A DNA stretch of 64,000 bases from an uncultured Schlesneria sp. (GCA_903834925.1 CAILLA010000187.1:1-64000); one strand, 5' to 3'. Numbered from the stretch's first letter, positions 46,166 through 55,759 are shown. Numbers and translations are program-made. The notes: a model not told the origin generated them from the sequence alone.

Positions 46166-47554
46166 ATGCTGACCTTGCTCGATGCTCACCCACGCTATCA
46201 GCGCCGGGAAATGCTCAGGATCGGCGCGTATGGATTGTCAGGACTTTCTGCCGCGAATTGGCTGACAAGTCCTTTGAATGCCGGCTTGAAGGGGCCGCCC
46301 ATCTCGAATAAGTCGGTGATCCTGCTGTTCCTTCATGGTGGCCCAAGCCAGATCGAAACGTTTGACCCGAAAATGACCGCGCCCAGCGGAATTCATAGTG
46401 CCACAGGCGAAATTCAAACCGCTCTGCCAGGAATTACGTTTGGCTCGTCGTTTCCTGAACTGGCTAAGCGAGCCGATCAATTCAACATCGTTCGATCGTT
46501 TGTACCGGGGGACGCCAATCACGATATCAAGCCAGTCGTCTGTAAAGAAACATCGGGTTCGAATGTCGGCTCGTTGTACTCAAGGGTCGCTGGAGTCAAC
46601 CGGCCGGGAACCGGCATGCCAACGAATGCCATGTTGTTCCCTCAATCGGTCGATTCAACGACTGGCCCGGCGATTACATCGTTCGGAAAGTTTGAATCCA
46701 CAGGAACCGTTGGCAATGGTTTTGCCCCGTTCGTTCCCGGGACTGGCGGTGATCTGCAACAGAACCTGGAATTGAAAGTTTCGATCGATCGACTGGATGA
46801 TCGACGGGCGTTGCTGTCGGAACTCGACCGCCAGCGTTTCCGCCTGGACGAACGAGGCCAATTGGAACGCGCCGACCCGCTGCAATCGCAAGCCTTCAGC
46901 ACGCTGCTGGGTGGAGTTGCAGGCGCATTTGATTTGTCGAAAGAAGACCCAGGAACGATTGTTCGCTACGACACGGCACCACTCGTCAGACCCGATCAGA
47001 TCAATAAAAAATGGAATAATTACAACCACTACGTCGACAATGCGAAATCGCTCGGGAAGCTGCTGCTTCTGGCGCGAAGACTGTGTGAAGCCGGCTGCGG
47101 ATTTGTAACGGTGACGACAAGCTTTGTCTGGGACATGCATTCCGATGTGAACAACGCACCGGTCGAAGAAGGGATGCGGTACATGGGACCGCCGCTCGAT
47201 CATGCGATTTCCGCATTTCTGGACGATGTTGCTTCACGCGGCCTGAGTGACAGAATCATGTTAGTCGCGACAGGGGAAATGGGCCGAACTCCGCGAATCA
47301 ACCAGAACGGCGGACGCGACCATTGGGGCAACCTCGGACCCTTACTGCTGGCAGGCGGTGGCCTGAAATCGGGTCAGGTGATTGGTCAATCCAGCCGTGA
47401 CGCTGGCGAGCCATCTTCCGAACCGGTCCGCATCAAAAACCTGGTCTCAACAATGCTTCAGGCACTAATCGACCCAAGCGAACTTCGCCTGTTGCCGAGT
47501 GTCCCTCGTGAAATCATCACAGCGGCAAACATTCCCCCAATCGCAGGCGTTTGA
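46166..47554 (+). CDS. DUF1501 family protein (second copy)
   Basis: This 462-residue DUF1501 protein starts at ATG 46166, with GGAG eight bases upstream, rather than at the earlier in-frame 46139. The leader is Tat-like but lacks a strict RR pair (QRREMLRIGAYGLSGLSA). Conserved blocks include LFLHGGPSQIETFDPK, the middle LARRLCEAGCGFVTVTTSF, and the C-terminal ATGEMGRTPRINQNGGRDH and LAGGGLKSGQVIG. Unlike the gene at 5188, it has no DUF1549/DUF1553 partner here and instead follows two zinc-ribbon membrane proteins. Catalytic activity is not established for the family. Confidence 0.92.
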   Translation: MLTLLDAHPRYQRREMLRIGAYGLSGLSAANWLTSPLNAGLKGPPISNKSVILLFLHGGPSQIETFDPKMTAPSGIHSATGEIQTALPGITFGSSFPELAKRADQFNIVRSFVPGDANHDIKPVVCKETSGSNVGSLYSRVAGVNRPGTGMPTNAMLFPQSVDSTTGPAITSFGKFESTGTVGNGFAPFVPGTGGDLQQNLELKVSIDRLDDRRALLSELDRQRFRLDERGQLERADPLQSQAFSTLLGGVAGAFDLSKEDPGTIVRYDTAPLVRPDQINKKWNNYNHYVDNAKSLGKLLLLARRLCEAGCGFVTVTTSFVWDMHSDVNNAPVEEGMRYMGPPLDHAISAFLDDVASRGLSDRIMLVATGEMGRTPRINQNGGRDHWGNLGPLLLAGGGLKSGQVIGQSSRDAGEPSSEPVRIKNLVSTMLQALIDPSELRLLPSVPREIITAANIPPIAGV

Positions 47555-47666
47555 CCGCAGCCTCGTCGGAAACGGCAGCGATTCCGATCTTTCGATCACC
47601 TAATTCAACGCGGGTCAGCATCCCAAGAGTCGATGAGCGGGGGCTTAGTACCGATCGTGTCATGAA

Positions 47667-47939
47667 TTATCGTTGATTAAAGATCGGTTGTGCGATCTCA
47701 TTCCCGCGTAGCTCGGCAATATCCACCTTTAACCCATGCTTGGAAAGCAGACTCGCCAGACGTGTGCCGAGTCGCGCTGGCGGTTCGATCGGTGTAACGA
47801 CAGCACGACGTAAGATTTCCCGGACCACCTCTTCCAAACTTTGGCCCTGCCTTGTCGCCAGTTTTCGAAGTTTGTTCCGGATATCCTCTTCCAGATTACG
47901 AATAATAATTTGAGCAATTTTGGCACCTCGTGATAGCAT
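47667..47939 (-). CDS. Orphan FitA/VapB-like RHH antitoxin
   Basis: This 90-residue protein has the FitA-type ribbon-helix-helix fold (AQIIIRNLEEDIRNKLRKLA, then GQSLEEVVREILRRAV) and the family's toxin-binding C-terminal tail (LGTRLASLLSKHGL, IAELRGNEI). It normally represses its own operon and neutralises a PIN toxin encoded just downstream. Downstream here is the DUF1501 gene's 3' end, and no toxin exists. The family start would be expected at IAQ, six bases after GAGGTG, but that codon is ATT. ATG 47939 eight codons upstream is the only ordinary start. It may be decaying. Confidence 0.7.
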   Translation of the reverse strand: MLSRGAKIAQIIIRNLEEDIRNKLRKLATRQGQSLEEVVREILRRAVVTPIEPPARLGTRLASLLSKHGLKVDIAELRGNEIAQPIFNQR

Positions 47940-48079
47940 GACATCAGAATCTGTTTGGATGAGACAACGAGACCTAAAACGGCTTTTCTTCGTTGAAGTC
48001 ATCGACCAAAATACTTGATAAGTACGTACGACACGAGTGTATCGAGAACCGATGGGCAACTTCTAACAAACGGAAATTC

Positions 48080-49546
48080 ATGAGCATTTTGACTGAGAAT
48101 TCGACCGTGTCACAGGCCGTTCGGGATTTGAAGGAGCGGTCTCTTACTCGCCCTCAGTTATCGACTTCCGAACGAATCCGCCTATGCGGAGAGTCTCTTC
48201 GTGCGCTGGATGGCGTCGTCGAGGATTGGATTCGCGTCGGTGTTCAAGCAAAACAATGCGAAAATAATCCGAAAATACTGGCCGAAGAGTTGCTAACCGG
48301 CCCGACAGTCGTCGCTCGTTATCTGCAACTGGCGTTGCAGACACTGCAAGCTATTGATCGTGAAACCAATATCGTTAATCCCCGATCTATTTATCGACTT
48401 GGGAACGGGCAACTTGCGGTTCCCGTGTTCCCGGCGAAGGGATTATTCGACAGCCTGGCTTTTATGGGCTTGCGAGGCAGCGTCCGAATGAAGGCCGACG
48501 TGGGCATCAACGAAATCCATGGGAATCTTCGCGACATCGCCGCAAGCGGAAAAATTGCAGGGATTACGGCGGTGCTGGGAGCGGGAAATGTTTCGTCAAT
48601 CCCTGCCACTGACAGTCTGAACCGCATCTTCTTTGACTGTCGGCTAGTGATCTTGAAGATGAATCCAGTGAACCAATATCTCGCCGGGATTTTTCAGCGG
48701 GCTTTTGCACCACTGATCGAAGCCGGATTGCTTCGCATCATAACCGGTGCCGAAGATGTCGGTCGAGAACTTATTCAGCACGAAGGTGTCACCGATGTGC
48801 ATGTCACAGGATCAATTTGTACCCACGATGCCATCGTTTGGGGAACTGATCCAGACGAACGTGACCGACGAAAGAGATTGAATCAGCCCCTGTTGACAAA
48901 ACCGATCAGCAGCGAACTTGGGAATGTCAGCCCGTGGATCATTGTCCCAGGAGCGTATTCTCAAAGGGAATTGCAGTCTCAAGCGTTACATGTGGCCGCT
49001 TCGATCACCAATAACGCATCGTTCAATTGCTTGACAACACGAGTAATTGTGACGTGGGATCGATGGGATCAGCGATCACAGTTTCTCGACCTTGTCAAAC
49101 ACTTCCTAGCGCAAACGCCACCACGTCCGGCCTATTATCCTGGCGCGGTCGAACGATACTGCCGATTTGCCGCCAATGGTTTAGGGCCGGATGAATCAAA
49201 TCGATTGCCCTGGGCGTTACTGATAGACCAATCGATCGACGATCGTCCTGAGTTATTTCGAGAAGAGTTGTTCACTTGCATCTGCGCCGAGACGGCTCTT
49301 TCGGCTGCGACGCCAAACGAGTTTTTGGCCGGCGCAACGGAATTCGTGAACGATCGCATATTTGGTTCTTTGTGCGCTTCGGTCACATTTCCTCCGGATT
49401 TTCGGCGAACTCATCCTGTCGATGTCGAACAATGCTTGCAAAAACTTCGCTACGGTTCTGTCTGCGTGAATCAATGGTCGGGTCTTGCATATGCTTTTTA
49501 CGCCGCCATGGGGAGCCTATCCAGGATCAACGCTTGCCAACACTGA
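48080..49546 (+). CDS. Aldehyde dehydrogenase family protein, frameshifted near the 3' end
   Basis: This is the first 488 codons of an aldehyde dehydrogenase superfamily protein. ATG 48080 starts the homologous part. The presumed catalytic thiol is Cys317 in NNASFNCLTT, and the NAD-binding half includes AGITAVLGAGNVSSIPATD. After AYAF, encoded across a run of five Ts (49495-49499), the frame runs into unrelated sequence and stops at 49546. The expected continuation (TPPWGAYPGSTLANTESGIG) is present in the next frame, at 49500-49754. Removing one T restores a full-length reading frame. This may be a true mutation, a sequencing error or +1 slippage. Confidence 0.8.
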   Translation: MSILTENSTVSQAVRDLKERSLTRPQLSTSERIRLCGESLRALDGVVEDWIRVGVQAKQCENNPKILAEELLTGPTVVARYLQLALQTLQAIDRETNIVNPRSIYRLGNGQLAVPVFPAKGLFDSLAFMGLRGSVRMKADVGINEIHGNLRDIAASGKIAGITAVLGAGNVSSIPATDSLNRIFFDCRLVILKMNPVNQYLAGIFQRAFAPLIEAGLLRIITGAEDVGRELIQHEGVTDVHVTGSICTHDAIVWGTDPDERDRRKRLNQPLLTKPISSELGNVSPWIIVPGAYSQRELQSQALHVAASITNNASFNCLTTRVIVTWDRWDQRSQFLDLVKHFLAQTPPRPAYYPGAVERYCRFAANGLGPDESNRLPWALLIDQSIDDRPELFREELFTCICAETALSAATPNEFLAGATEFVNDRIFGSLCASVTFPPDFRRTHPVDVEQCLQKLRYGSVCVNQWSGLAYAFYAAMGSLSRINACQH

Positions 49547-49754
49547 GAGTGGGATTGGCAATGTGCATAACACCTACTTACTCGACCAGTACGAGAAGGC
49601 CGTGTTGTCTGGACCACTGATCAACTTTCCAAAACCAGTCTGGTTCCCAAATCATCGGAACTCCCTTTGGGTCGCAAGACATCTGTTTGCACTTTATCGC
49701 AGCCCGTCAGTCACAAAGTTGCCAGCATTGTTTTCAGCGGCACTCATGGGCTAG
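49500..49754 (+). pseudogene. Displaced C-terminus of the aldehyde dehydrogenase
   Basis: Continuing directly after the T-run in the +1 frame, this segment encodes TPPWGAYPGSTLANTESGIG, NVHNTYLLDQYEKAVL, PKPVWFPNHRNS and on to a stop at 49752-49754, about 84 residues. It has the look of conserved coding sequence and no start of its own. It is therefore the severed end of the gene at 48080. Confidence 0.75.
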
Positions 49755-49889
49755 ATTCGCTTTTTTGGTTCGCTGACACAGATCCCATTCCCAACCCGGA
49801 TTAAGTAAATAAGACGGTCTGGTCTGCCCATATTTGCTCTTGATTCGATTAACCAATTCACTCAAAGATCAAGCGAAAGTACTGATTTC

Positions 49890-52169
49890 ATGGCCATGAC
49901 ACTTACGAAGGGTTGCTTGATTTTCTGCTTTGCGATGATGTTGGCAATCACCACCCAAGCCGCCGATTCGCCGACGGTGGCAAAGACATCTGTGATACAG
50001 CTTTACCCAGGGCCTGATACGCAGTACGAACTTCAGTCGGCGCTGATCAATGCGGTCCCCGGCGACATTATCGAACTGGCCACAGGGGTTTACGAATTCG
50101 AGTCGGAATTGAATGTCGTCTGCGATAACTTGACGATTCGCGGATCGGGACAAGAAAAGACGTTTTTGTCCTTTAAAAATCAGTCGGTCGGCAGTGGTGG
50201 CCTCACGGCGACAGGAAATTCTTTTGTGATTGAGGACCTCACGGTTCAGGATACCGTTGGAAACGGAATCAAAGTCCTGGGTGCCCGAGACGTCACCTTT
50301 CGACGAATCCGCGTCGAATGGACAAGAGGACCAAAATCGACGAATGGGGCCTATGGGATTTATCCGGTTGAATGTCGCAACGTGTTGATTGAAGACTCGT
50401 CCGCAGTCGGTGCGTCCGATGCCGGAATTTACTGCGGCCAATGCCGAGACGTGATTGTCCGTGGATGCAAAGCGATAAACAACGTCGCTGGAATCGAAAT
50501 CGAGAACACTCTGCACGCAGATGTTTACAACAATGTCGCCACTGGGAACACAGGTGGCATTATGGTGTTTGATCTGCCTGGACTTAATCTCGTTAACGGA
50601 GGGGACGTCCGCGTTTTTCAAAATCAGGTTTTTGGAAACAACCTTCAAAACTTTGCCCCCAAAGGAACAATGGTCGCCGACGTTCCGACGGGAACGGGGG
50701 TGATGCTAATGGCAACCGACCGGGTCGAAATTTTTGATAACGAGATCAAGGATCATCAGACAAGCAACCTTCTTGTCGTGAGCTTTCACGTGACTGAGCG
50801 GAAGATTAACGACAAAAAGTATGACCCGATTCCTGAAGCATTTTCCATTCATCACAACCGGTTTTCCGGCGGCGGGGCAAAACCGTCGGGAGAGATTGGA
50901 ATCAAGCTCAGCCCCATTGTCGGGCTTCCCTTTCCCGATATTTTCTATGACGGGATCGTGAACACAAAGAAACTCGTCGATGGAAAAATGCCTGAAGAAC
51001 TTCGATCACAGATTCGTGACAATGGTAAAGCAACGTTTGCCAATGCTCATCTCGACAAGCTCTCTCCCGCCAATCTTTTCAATGGATCGTACAAAGTAGA
51101 ACGAAGCCTTGAACCGTTTAATGTTGATGTGAAATCTGGCGAGGCCGTGACACTTCAGCCTCACGCCCCCCCTTCCGGAAAAGGGAATCCCGCAGTAGCG
51201 GTCTATCGCGCCGCACCAAAGCTGTTGTCGGGATGGAAACTTTTTGAAGAAGTCGACGGCATAATCGTTCCGGCATCGGGTCTCATCTCCTACGAACTGA
51301 TCACGCCGCTTTTTTCCGATCACACATCCAAACACCGCATGATCCGACTGCCAAAAGAGGGGAAGATCACGTGGAAGGAAGATTCGGTTTTGGACTTCCC
51401 GATCGGAACGGTCATTGCGAAAACGTTTGCCTATCCAGATCCAACGGTCGACAAAACGGAAAATGAACGTTTCCTGGAAACACGGATCGAGATGCTTGAG
51501 GAATCGGGTTGGTACGGTTTTTCCTATTTGTGGAACGACGATCAAACCGATGCTGAACTTCGACTTGGCGGTGCCAGCGTGAATGTGTCGTGGCATGATG
51601 CGCAGGGTAAACAGCAAACAAACCGCTACCAGATCCCCAATGCCAATCAGTGCCTGGTCTGTCACAGTCAGGACGGCAAGTTCCAGCCACTTGGGCCAAC
51701 AGCAAGAAATCTCAATCGAAAATACCATGCGAACGATGAATTGAGTCAACTCGCAGACTGGTCGAAAAAACAAACACTGCAAAATCTGCCCGAGAAACCG
51801 ATTTCCTCAATGGCCAAATTCGACGATCCGCAATCCGGCTCAATTGACGACCGCGCCCGAGCCTGGATGGAAGTGAATTGCGCCCACTGCCACAATCCCA
51901 TTGGATCAGCCAGAGCCTCTGGACTGGATCTTCGTCTTTCGCAGCGCGACCCAGGCCAATACGGTGTCTTTAAATCACCCGTCGCGGCTGGAAAAGGGAC
52001 TGGCGGACGCCGTTACGATATCGTACCAGGCAAGCCTGACGAATCGATCCTGATGTATCGTCTGGAAACCGATGAAGCGGGAGCTCGAATGCCAAGCCTG
52101 GCGCGTAGCATGGTGTTTCACGAATCAAATGAGTTGATCCGAGAATGGATTACCAGCTTAAAGAAATGA
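49890..52169 (+). CDS. Secreted parallel beta-helix/diheme cytochrome c fusion (TIGR03805-TIGR03806-like)
   Basis: This 759-residue exported protein has a signal peptide (FCFAMMLAITTQAA). Residues about 30-390 are a right-handed beta-helix (AVPGDIIELATGVYEFESEL, ECRNVLIEDSSAVGASDAGI, NNVATGNTGGIMVFDLPGLN). From about 440 a cytochrome-like part follows with LISYELITPLFSDHTSKHRM, then the heme motifs CLVCH (588-592, IPNANQCLVCHS) and CAHCH (664-668, VNCAHCHNPIGSA), and ends VPGKPDESILMYRLETDEAG. These halves match the beta-helix (TIGR03805) and SO2930/HNE_0200 diheme (TIGR03806) families, which I recall as usually encoded by adjacent genes. Electron-transfer partner and substrate are unknown. 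Confidence 0.88.
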   Translation: MAMTLTKGCLIFCFAMMLAITTQAADSPTVAKTSVIQLYPGPDTQYELQSALINAVPGDIIELATGVYEFESELNVVCDNLTIRGSGQEKTFLSFKNQSVGSGGLTATGNSFVIEDLTVQDTVGNGIKVLGARDVTFRRIRVEWTRGPKSTNGAYGIYPVECRNVLIEDSSAVGASDAGIYCGQCRDVIVRGCKAINNVAGIEIENTLHADVYNNVATGNTGGIMVFDLPGLNLVNGGDVRVFQNQVFGNNLQNFAPKGTMVADVPTGTGVMLMATDRVEIFDNEIKDHQTSNLLVVSFHVTERKINDKKYDPIPEAFSIHHNRFSGGGAKPSGEIGIKLSPIVGLPFPDIFYDGIVNTKKLVDGKMPEELRSQIRDNGKATFANAHLDKLSPANLFNGSYKVERSLEPFNVDVKSGEAVTLQPHAPPSGKGNPAVAVYRAAPKLLSGWKLFEEVDGIIVPASGLISYELITPLFSDHTSKHRMIRLPKEGKITWKEDSVLDFPIGTVIAKTFAYPDPTVDKTENERFLETRIEMLEESGWYGFSYLWNDDQTDAELRLGGASVNVSWHDAQGKQQTNRYQIPNANQCLVCHSQDGKFQPLGPTARNLNRKYHANDELSQLADWSKKQTLQNLPEKPISSMAKFDDPQSGSIDDRARAWMEVNCAHCHNPIGSARASGLDLRLSQRDPGQYGVFKSPVAAGKGTGGRRYDIVPGKPDESILMYRLETDEAGARMPSLARSMVFHESNELIREWITSLKK

Positions 52170-52507
52170 TTTCATCGCTTCCGTGAATTCCGTTCAATCA
52201 TGCGGTATCTCCTATAGCCGGGATTTTCCCATGTTTTTTGAGGTTTTCCGAACGTTCGTCACCGGCAGTTTTTCGTCGGAAATGATCAATTGACGGGGAT
52301 CGTTATTTAGCGAGAATTTATCGGTCGAAGGCTTGATCAAAAGTCGAGCCTGCGTTGGTGACGAAATTCGCATCGTTTCGGCTCGGCGATGCCTATCACA
52401 CTAACAATGGCTTACTTCATATTGGGCGTTGGTTCAGCAGCGGGCATCTGATGAAAAGATTCGTCAGCCGCAGCGGTTCCGGAATTTACCTGTCATGGAG
52501 GACACTG
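52170..52507. other. Intergenic region before the cyclopropane synthase
   Basis: These 338 bases hold no recognised gene, RNA or repeat. In-frame codons upstream of 52508 extend the synthase frame, but the residues are non-homologous. The synthase promoter presumably lies here. Confidence 0.4.
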
Positions 52508-53815
52508 ATGAAACTCTTATCCACGTTGCTTCGCCGTTTTGTCCAGCGCGGAACACTGCGTGTCTTCGATGCGACAGGTCAACTGCACACTTTTTCTGGA
52601 ATGCCTTCAGAACCGGCTGTGACCATCCGCCTTCACAACAAGTCTCTTTACACCAAGCTCTTTTTTAATCCGGAATTATATGTCGGCGAAGCCTATATGA
52701 ATGGCGAGCTGACATTTGAAGAAGGCTCGACCTGTTTTGACCTGCTAAACCTGTTCTCAAACAATCGAACCGGGCTGACGGGGCATCCCATTCAAACGAT
52801 GTTGCGGCATTCGTGGAGATGGCTGCGACGACTGCATCAACACAACCCCATCGGCAAAGCACTGAAAAATGCTTCACATCACTATGATCTGTCAGACGAT
52901 TTCTATCGTCTGTTCCTGGACGAGGACATGCAGTACACATGTGCTTATTACCGCAGCCCCGATGACACACTCGAGCAAGCCCAACTCAACAAGAAACGCC
53001 ATGTCTGTGCCAAGTTGAAAATCGAAGACGGCATGAAGATCGCCGAATTGGGATGCGGTTGGGGAGGTTTAGCGCTCCATATTGCACAGACCGCTGATGT
53101 CGAAGTGACGGCGGTCAATCTTTCGATCGAACAGATTCGGGTCGCTCGCGAACGTGCGAGGAAATTGGGTCTGGAAAATCGAGTCCGCTTCGAACACATG
53201 GATTACCGCGATTTGCAGGGAACTTACGATCGCGTTGTATCGGTGGGAATGCTGGAACATGTCGGCGTGGGACATTACGACGAGTTCTTTCGCAAATTCC
53301 GCAGCCTTCTGAAAGAAGATGGAATTGGCCTTGTGCATAGCATTGGACGCAACGCCCCGCCCGGCACGGCCAGCCCGTTTGTACGCAAATATATTTTTCC
53401 CGGCGGATACGCTCCGTCATTGTCAGAGATTTTCGCGCCGGCTGAACGCCAGCGGATCTGGATCGCCGACTGCGAGATCCTTCGCCTGCACTATTACTAC
53501 ACGCTTCGCGACTGGCGCGAGCGATTCATGGCAAACTGGGATAAAGCCGCTGCCATCTATGACGAACGCATGTGTCGCATGTGGGAGTTTTATCTGATTT
53601 CGGCTCAACTGGCATTTCTGACTGGGTCAGAAATGGTTTTCCACCTTGTGCTTGCCAATAAACGCGATGCGGTTCCGATCGTGCGTGATTACATGGTCGA
53701 CGATGAGCGTGCCGCTGAGCAGATCCGATCCCCCATTTCAAAAATCGGTTCAGGGCCGCACGTCGATTTCAGCCGTAGTATTGTCACGGAAAAAAGCCCT
53801 TTAAAGACTTCGTGA
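52508..53815 (+). CDS. cfa: Cyclopropane-fatty-acyl-phospholipid synthase family methyltransferase
   Basis: This 435-residue SAM-dependent enzyme is predicted to methylenate unsaturated phospholipid acyl chains at the membrane surface. ATG 52508 is chosen because GGAGG lies six bases upstream and homology begins there. An N-terminal lipid-binding region (about 30-115) precedes the Rossmann methyltransferase domain, with ASHHYDLSDDFYRLFLDEDM and ACYYR-type CAYYRSPD. SAM motif I is IAELGCGWGGLALHIAQ, followed by RVRFEHMDYRDL and VSVGMLEHVGVGHYDEFF. The family C-terminus (LHYYYTLRDWRERF) is present. It is monocistronic. A related tuberculostearic or mycolic-type methyltransferase role is less likely. 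Confidence 0.93.
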   Translation: MKLLSTLLRRFVQRGTLRVFDATGQLHTFSGMPSEPAVTIRLHNKSLYTKLFFNPELYVGEAYMNGELTFEEGSTCFDLLNLFSNNRTGLTGHPIQTMLRHSWRWLRRLHQHNPIGKALKNASHHYDLSDDFYRLFLDEDMQYTCAYYRSPDDTLEQAQLNKKRHVCAKLKIEDGMKIAELGCGWGGLALHIAQTADVEVTAVNLSIEQIRVARERARKLGLENRVRFEHMDYRDLQGTYDRVVSVGMLEHVGVGHYDEFFRKFRSLLKEDGIGLVHSIGRNAPPGTASPFVRKYIFPGGYAPSLSEIFAPAERQRIWIADCEILRLHYYYTLRDWRERFMANWDKAAAIYDERMCRMWEFYLISAQLAFLTGSEMVFHLVLANKRDAVPIVRDYMVDDERAAEQIRSPISKIGSGPHVDFSRSIVTEKSPLKTS

Positions 53816-53926
53816 CAGACAATTTATCAATTTGTCGGGACATGATTGCCAATGAACCACGCAAAAATGTAGAGTCCTCGACCACTTGGTGGCGAACGAG
53901 AAAACCAGACAGAAGAAGTCGAGAAG

Positions 53927-55759
53927 ATGAAACCGAGTTTCTTTTGCCTGGCGATCTTGCTTGCCACAAATATGTCGATTGCAATCGCGGATGATCGTCC
54001 AAATATTCTCTGGCTGACTTCAGAAGACAACAGTGTCGACTGGGTCGGCTGCTATGGAAATCCGAACGCTGAAACTCCGCACATTGATAAGCTTGCGTCC
54101 GAAGGGTTTCGCTATTTGCACTGCTATGCGAACGCCCCCGTTTGTGCTCCTTCGCGCAGTGGCTGGATCACCGGTATCTATGCACTTTCGACCGGAACAC
54201 ACCAGATGCGTAGCCGGTATCAGATTCCGCACGGTACAATCAAGTACTATCCCGACTTGCTGAAACAGGCAGGATACTACGTCGGTAACGTGACCAAGAC
54301 CGACTACAACATTGGCGGACGTCCGGACGGTAACGCTTGGAACACGAATAAAGTCGACTGGAACGACCTGCCCAAACGGCAGCCGTTTTTCATGGTCATC
54401 AATAGCACGAAGTCGCACGAATCGACGGCGTTCGGTGACATCGATCATACGACTCACAGCCCCGACAAAGTACGGCTGGCGAAGTATCACCCGGATATTC
54501 CTGAGATCCGCAAGAACTATGCGCACTATCACGATCAGGTCAAAAAGATGGACGCCGACATCGGAAAGGCCCTCGCAGACCTTGAAAAAAGTGGTCTCGC
54601 TGAAAACACGATCGTGATTTACAACTCGGACCACGGCGGAGTTCTCCCTCGCAGCAAACGTGTCTTGTACGATAGCGGTACGCATTGCCCGCTGGTCATC
54701 CGAATTCCAGAAAAATTCAAGCACCTGCGTCCTGCCGAACCGGGCTCGACAGTCGACCGGCTAGTCAGTTTCATCGACATGCCAAAGACCTGGTTGAATC
54801 TGTGCGGTGTTGAAGCTCCGTGTTATATGCAGGGCAAAATCTTTCTCGGTCCCAACGCAGAATCTCGCGAGTATCACGTCAGTTTTCGCGGCCGGATGGA
54901 TGAACGAAGCGACAACTCCCGTGCGATCCGCGATCGGCGGTTTCTTTACATTCGCAATTACATGCCATACGCGCCCTGGGGGCAGCACCTGAGCTACCTG
55001 TGGACGATGAAGGCGACTCAAGCGTGGGAGCAACACCACAAGTCGGGCAAGACCGACGATGTCACTGGCCAGTTCTTTAAGACAAAGCCAATGGAAGAAC
55101 TGTTCGATACCGACGCCGATCCAGACAATGTCAACAACCTTGCAGAGAAGCCGCAATACGCCAACGAACTCGCGCGGTTGAGTAAGGCTCTCGACGCTTG
55201 GCAGCTGGAATATTTTGACGCGGGATTGTTGCCCGAAACAGAATTGGTACGGCGGTCAGAGGCGAGCAATAAGACGATCTATGAACTCATCCGAGATCCG
55301 TCGTTGTACGATCTGAAGGGTTACCAGCAGGCTGCTGCATTAGCGATGAAGCAAGATCCTGCAAATCTGCAAACATTCTACCGGAACCTCAGCCATTCCG
55401 ATTCGGGAATTCGGTACTGGTCGGTCATCGGCTGTTTTCATTTGCAAGGGGACGCGAAGCTGGATCACGAATTGATCCGCAAGTGTCTGAATGACGATTC
55501 AGACCACGTGCGAGCAATGGCCGCATGGATACTTTATCGCGAAGGCGAAAGATCGGATGCTCAACTATGCTGGAATCAATTGCTCAGCAACAGTTCATAT
55601 GCCTCACTCGAAGTCTTTAACATCATCGATTGGATCGGTGACGGACACACGCCTTACGTCCCGGCGATGCGTGCCTGCCACTATGATCACGGAGAATACA
55701 TTGACCGGATGAAGTCGTACTTTGGGATCAGCGGCGTTCCAATCGGCGAGCAAAAATAA
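53927..55759 (+). CDS. Secreted sulfatase (formylglycine-dependent)
   Basis: This 610-residue arylsulfatase-family protein has a signal peptide (FFCLAILLATNMSIAIA). The sulfatase signature is CAPSRSGWITG with Cys73, which must be converted to formylglycine by a maturase encoded elsewhere. Metal ligands include the N-terminal Asp/Asn stretch (NILWLTSEDNSVDWVGCYG) and the IVIYNSDHGG block. The sulfatase fold ends near residue 450; the last ~150 residues contain HEAT-like helices (YWSVIGCFHLQGDAKLDHEL, AMAAWILYREGERSDA). Planctomycetes hold many such enzymes for sulfated polysaccharide breakdown. The substrate cannot be read from the sequence. Confidence 0.94.
   Translation: MKPSFFCLAILLATNMSIAIADDRPNILWLTSEDNSVDWVGCYGNPNAETPHIDKLASEGFRYLHCYANAPVCAPSRSGWITGIYALSTGTHQMRSRYQIPHGTIKYYPDLLKQAGYYVGNVTKTDYNIGGRPDGNAWNTNKVDWNDLPKRQPFFMVINSTKSHESTAFGDIDHTTHSPDKVRLAKYHPDIPEIRKNYAHYHDQVKKMDADIGKALADLEKSGLAENTIVIYNSDHGGVLPRSKRVLYDSGTHCPLVIRIPEKFKHLRPAEPGSTVDRLVSFIDMPKTWLNLCGVEAPCYMQGKIFLGPNAESREYHVSFRGRMDERSDNSRAIRDRRFLYIRNYMPYAPWGQHLSYLWTMKATQAWEQHHKSGKTDDVTGQFFKTKPMEELFDTDADPDNVNNLAEKPQYANELARLSKALDAWQLEYFDAGLLPETELVRRSEASNKTIYELIRDPSLYDLKGYQQAAALAMKQDPANLQTFYRNLSHSDSGIRYWSVIGCFHLQGDAKLDHELIRKCLNDDSDHVRAMAAWILYREGERSDAQLCWNQLLSNSSYASLEVFNIIDWIGDGHTPYVPAMRACHYDHGEYIDRMKSYFGISGVPIGEQK

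Noticed and set aside
52355-52507. Upstream extension of the cyclopropane synthase, including ATG 52451
   Set aside because: The good GGAGG site and family homology both point to ATG 52508.
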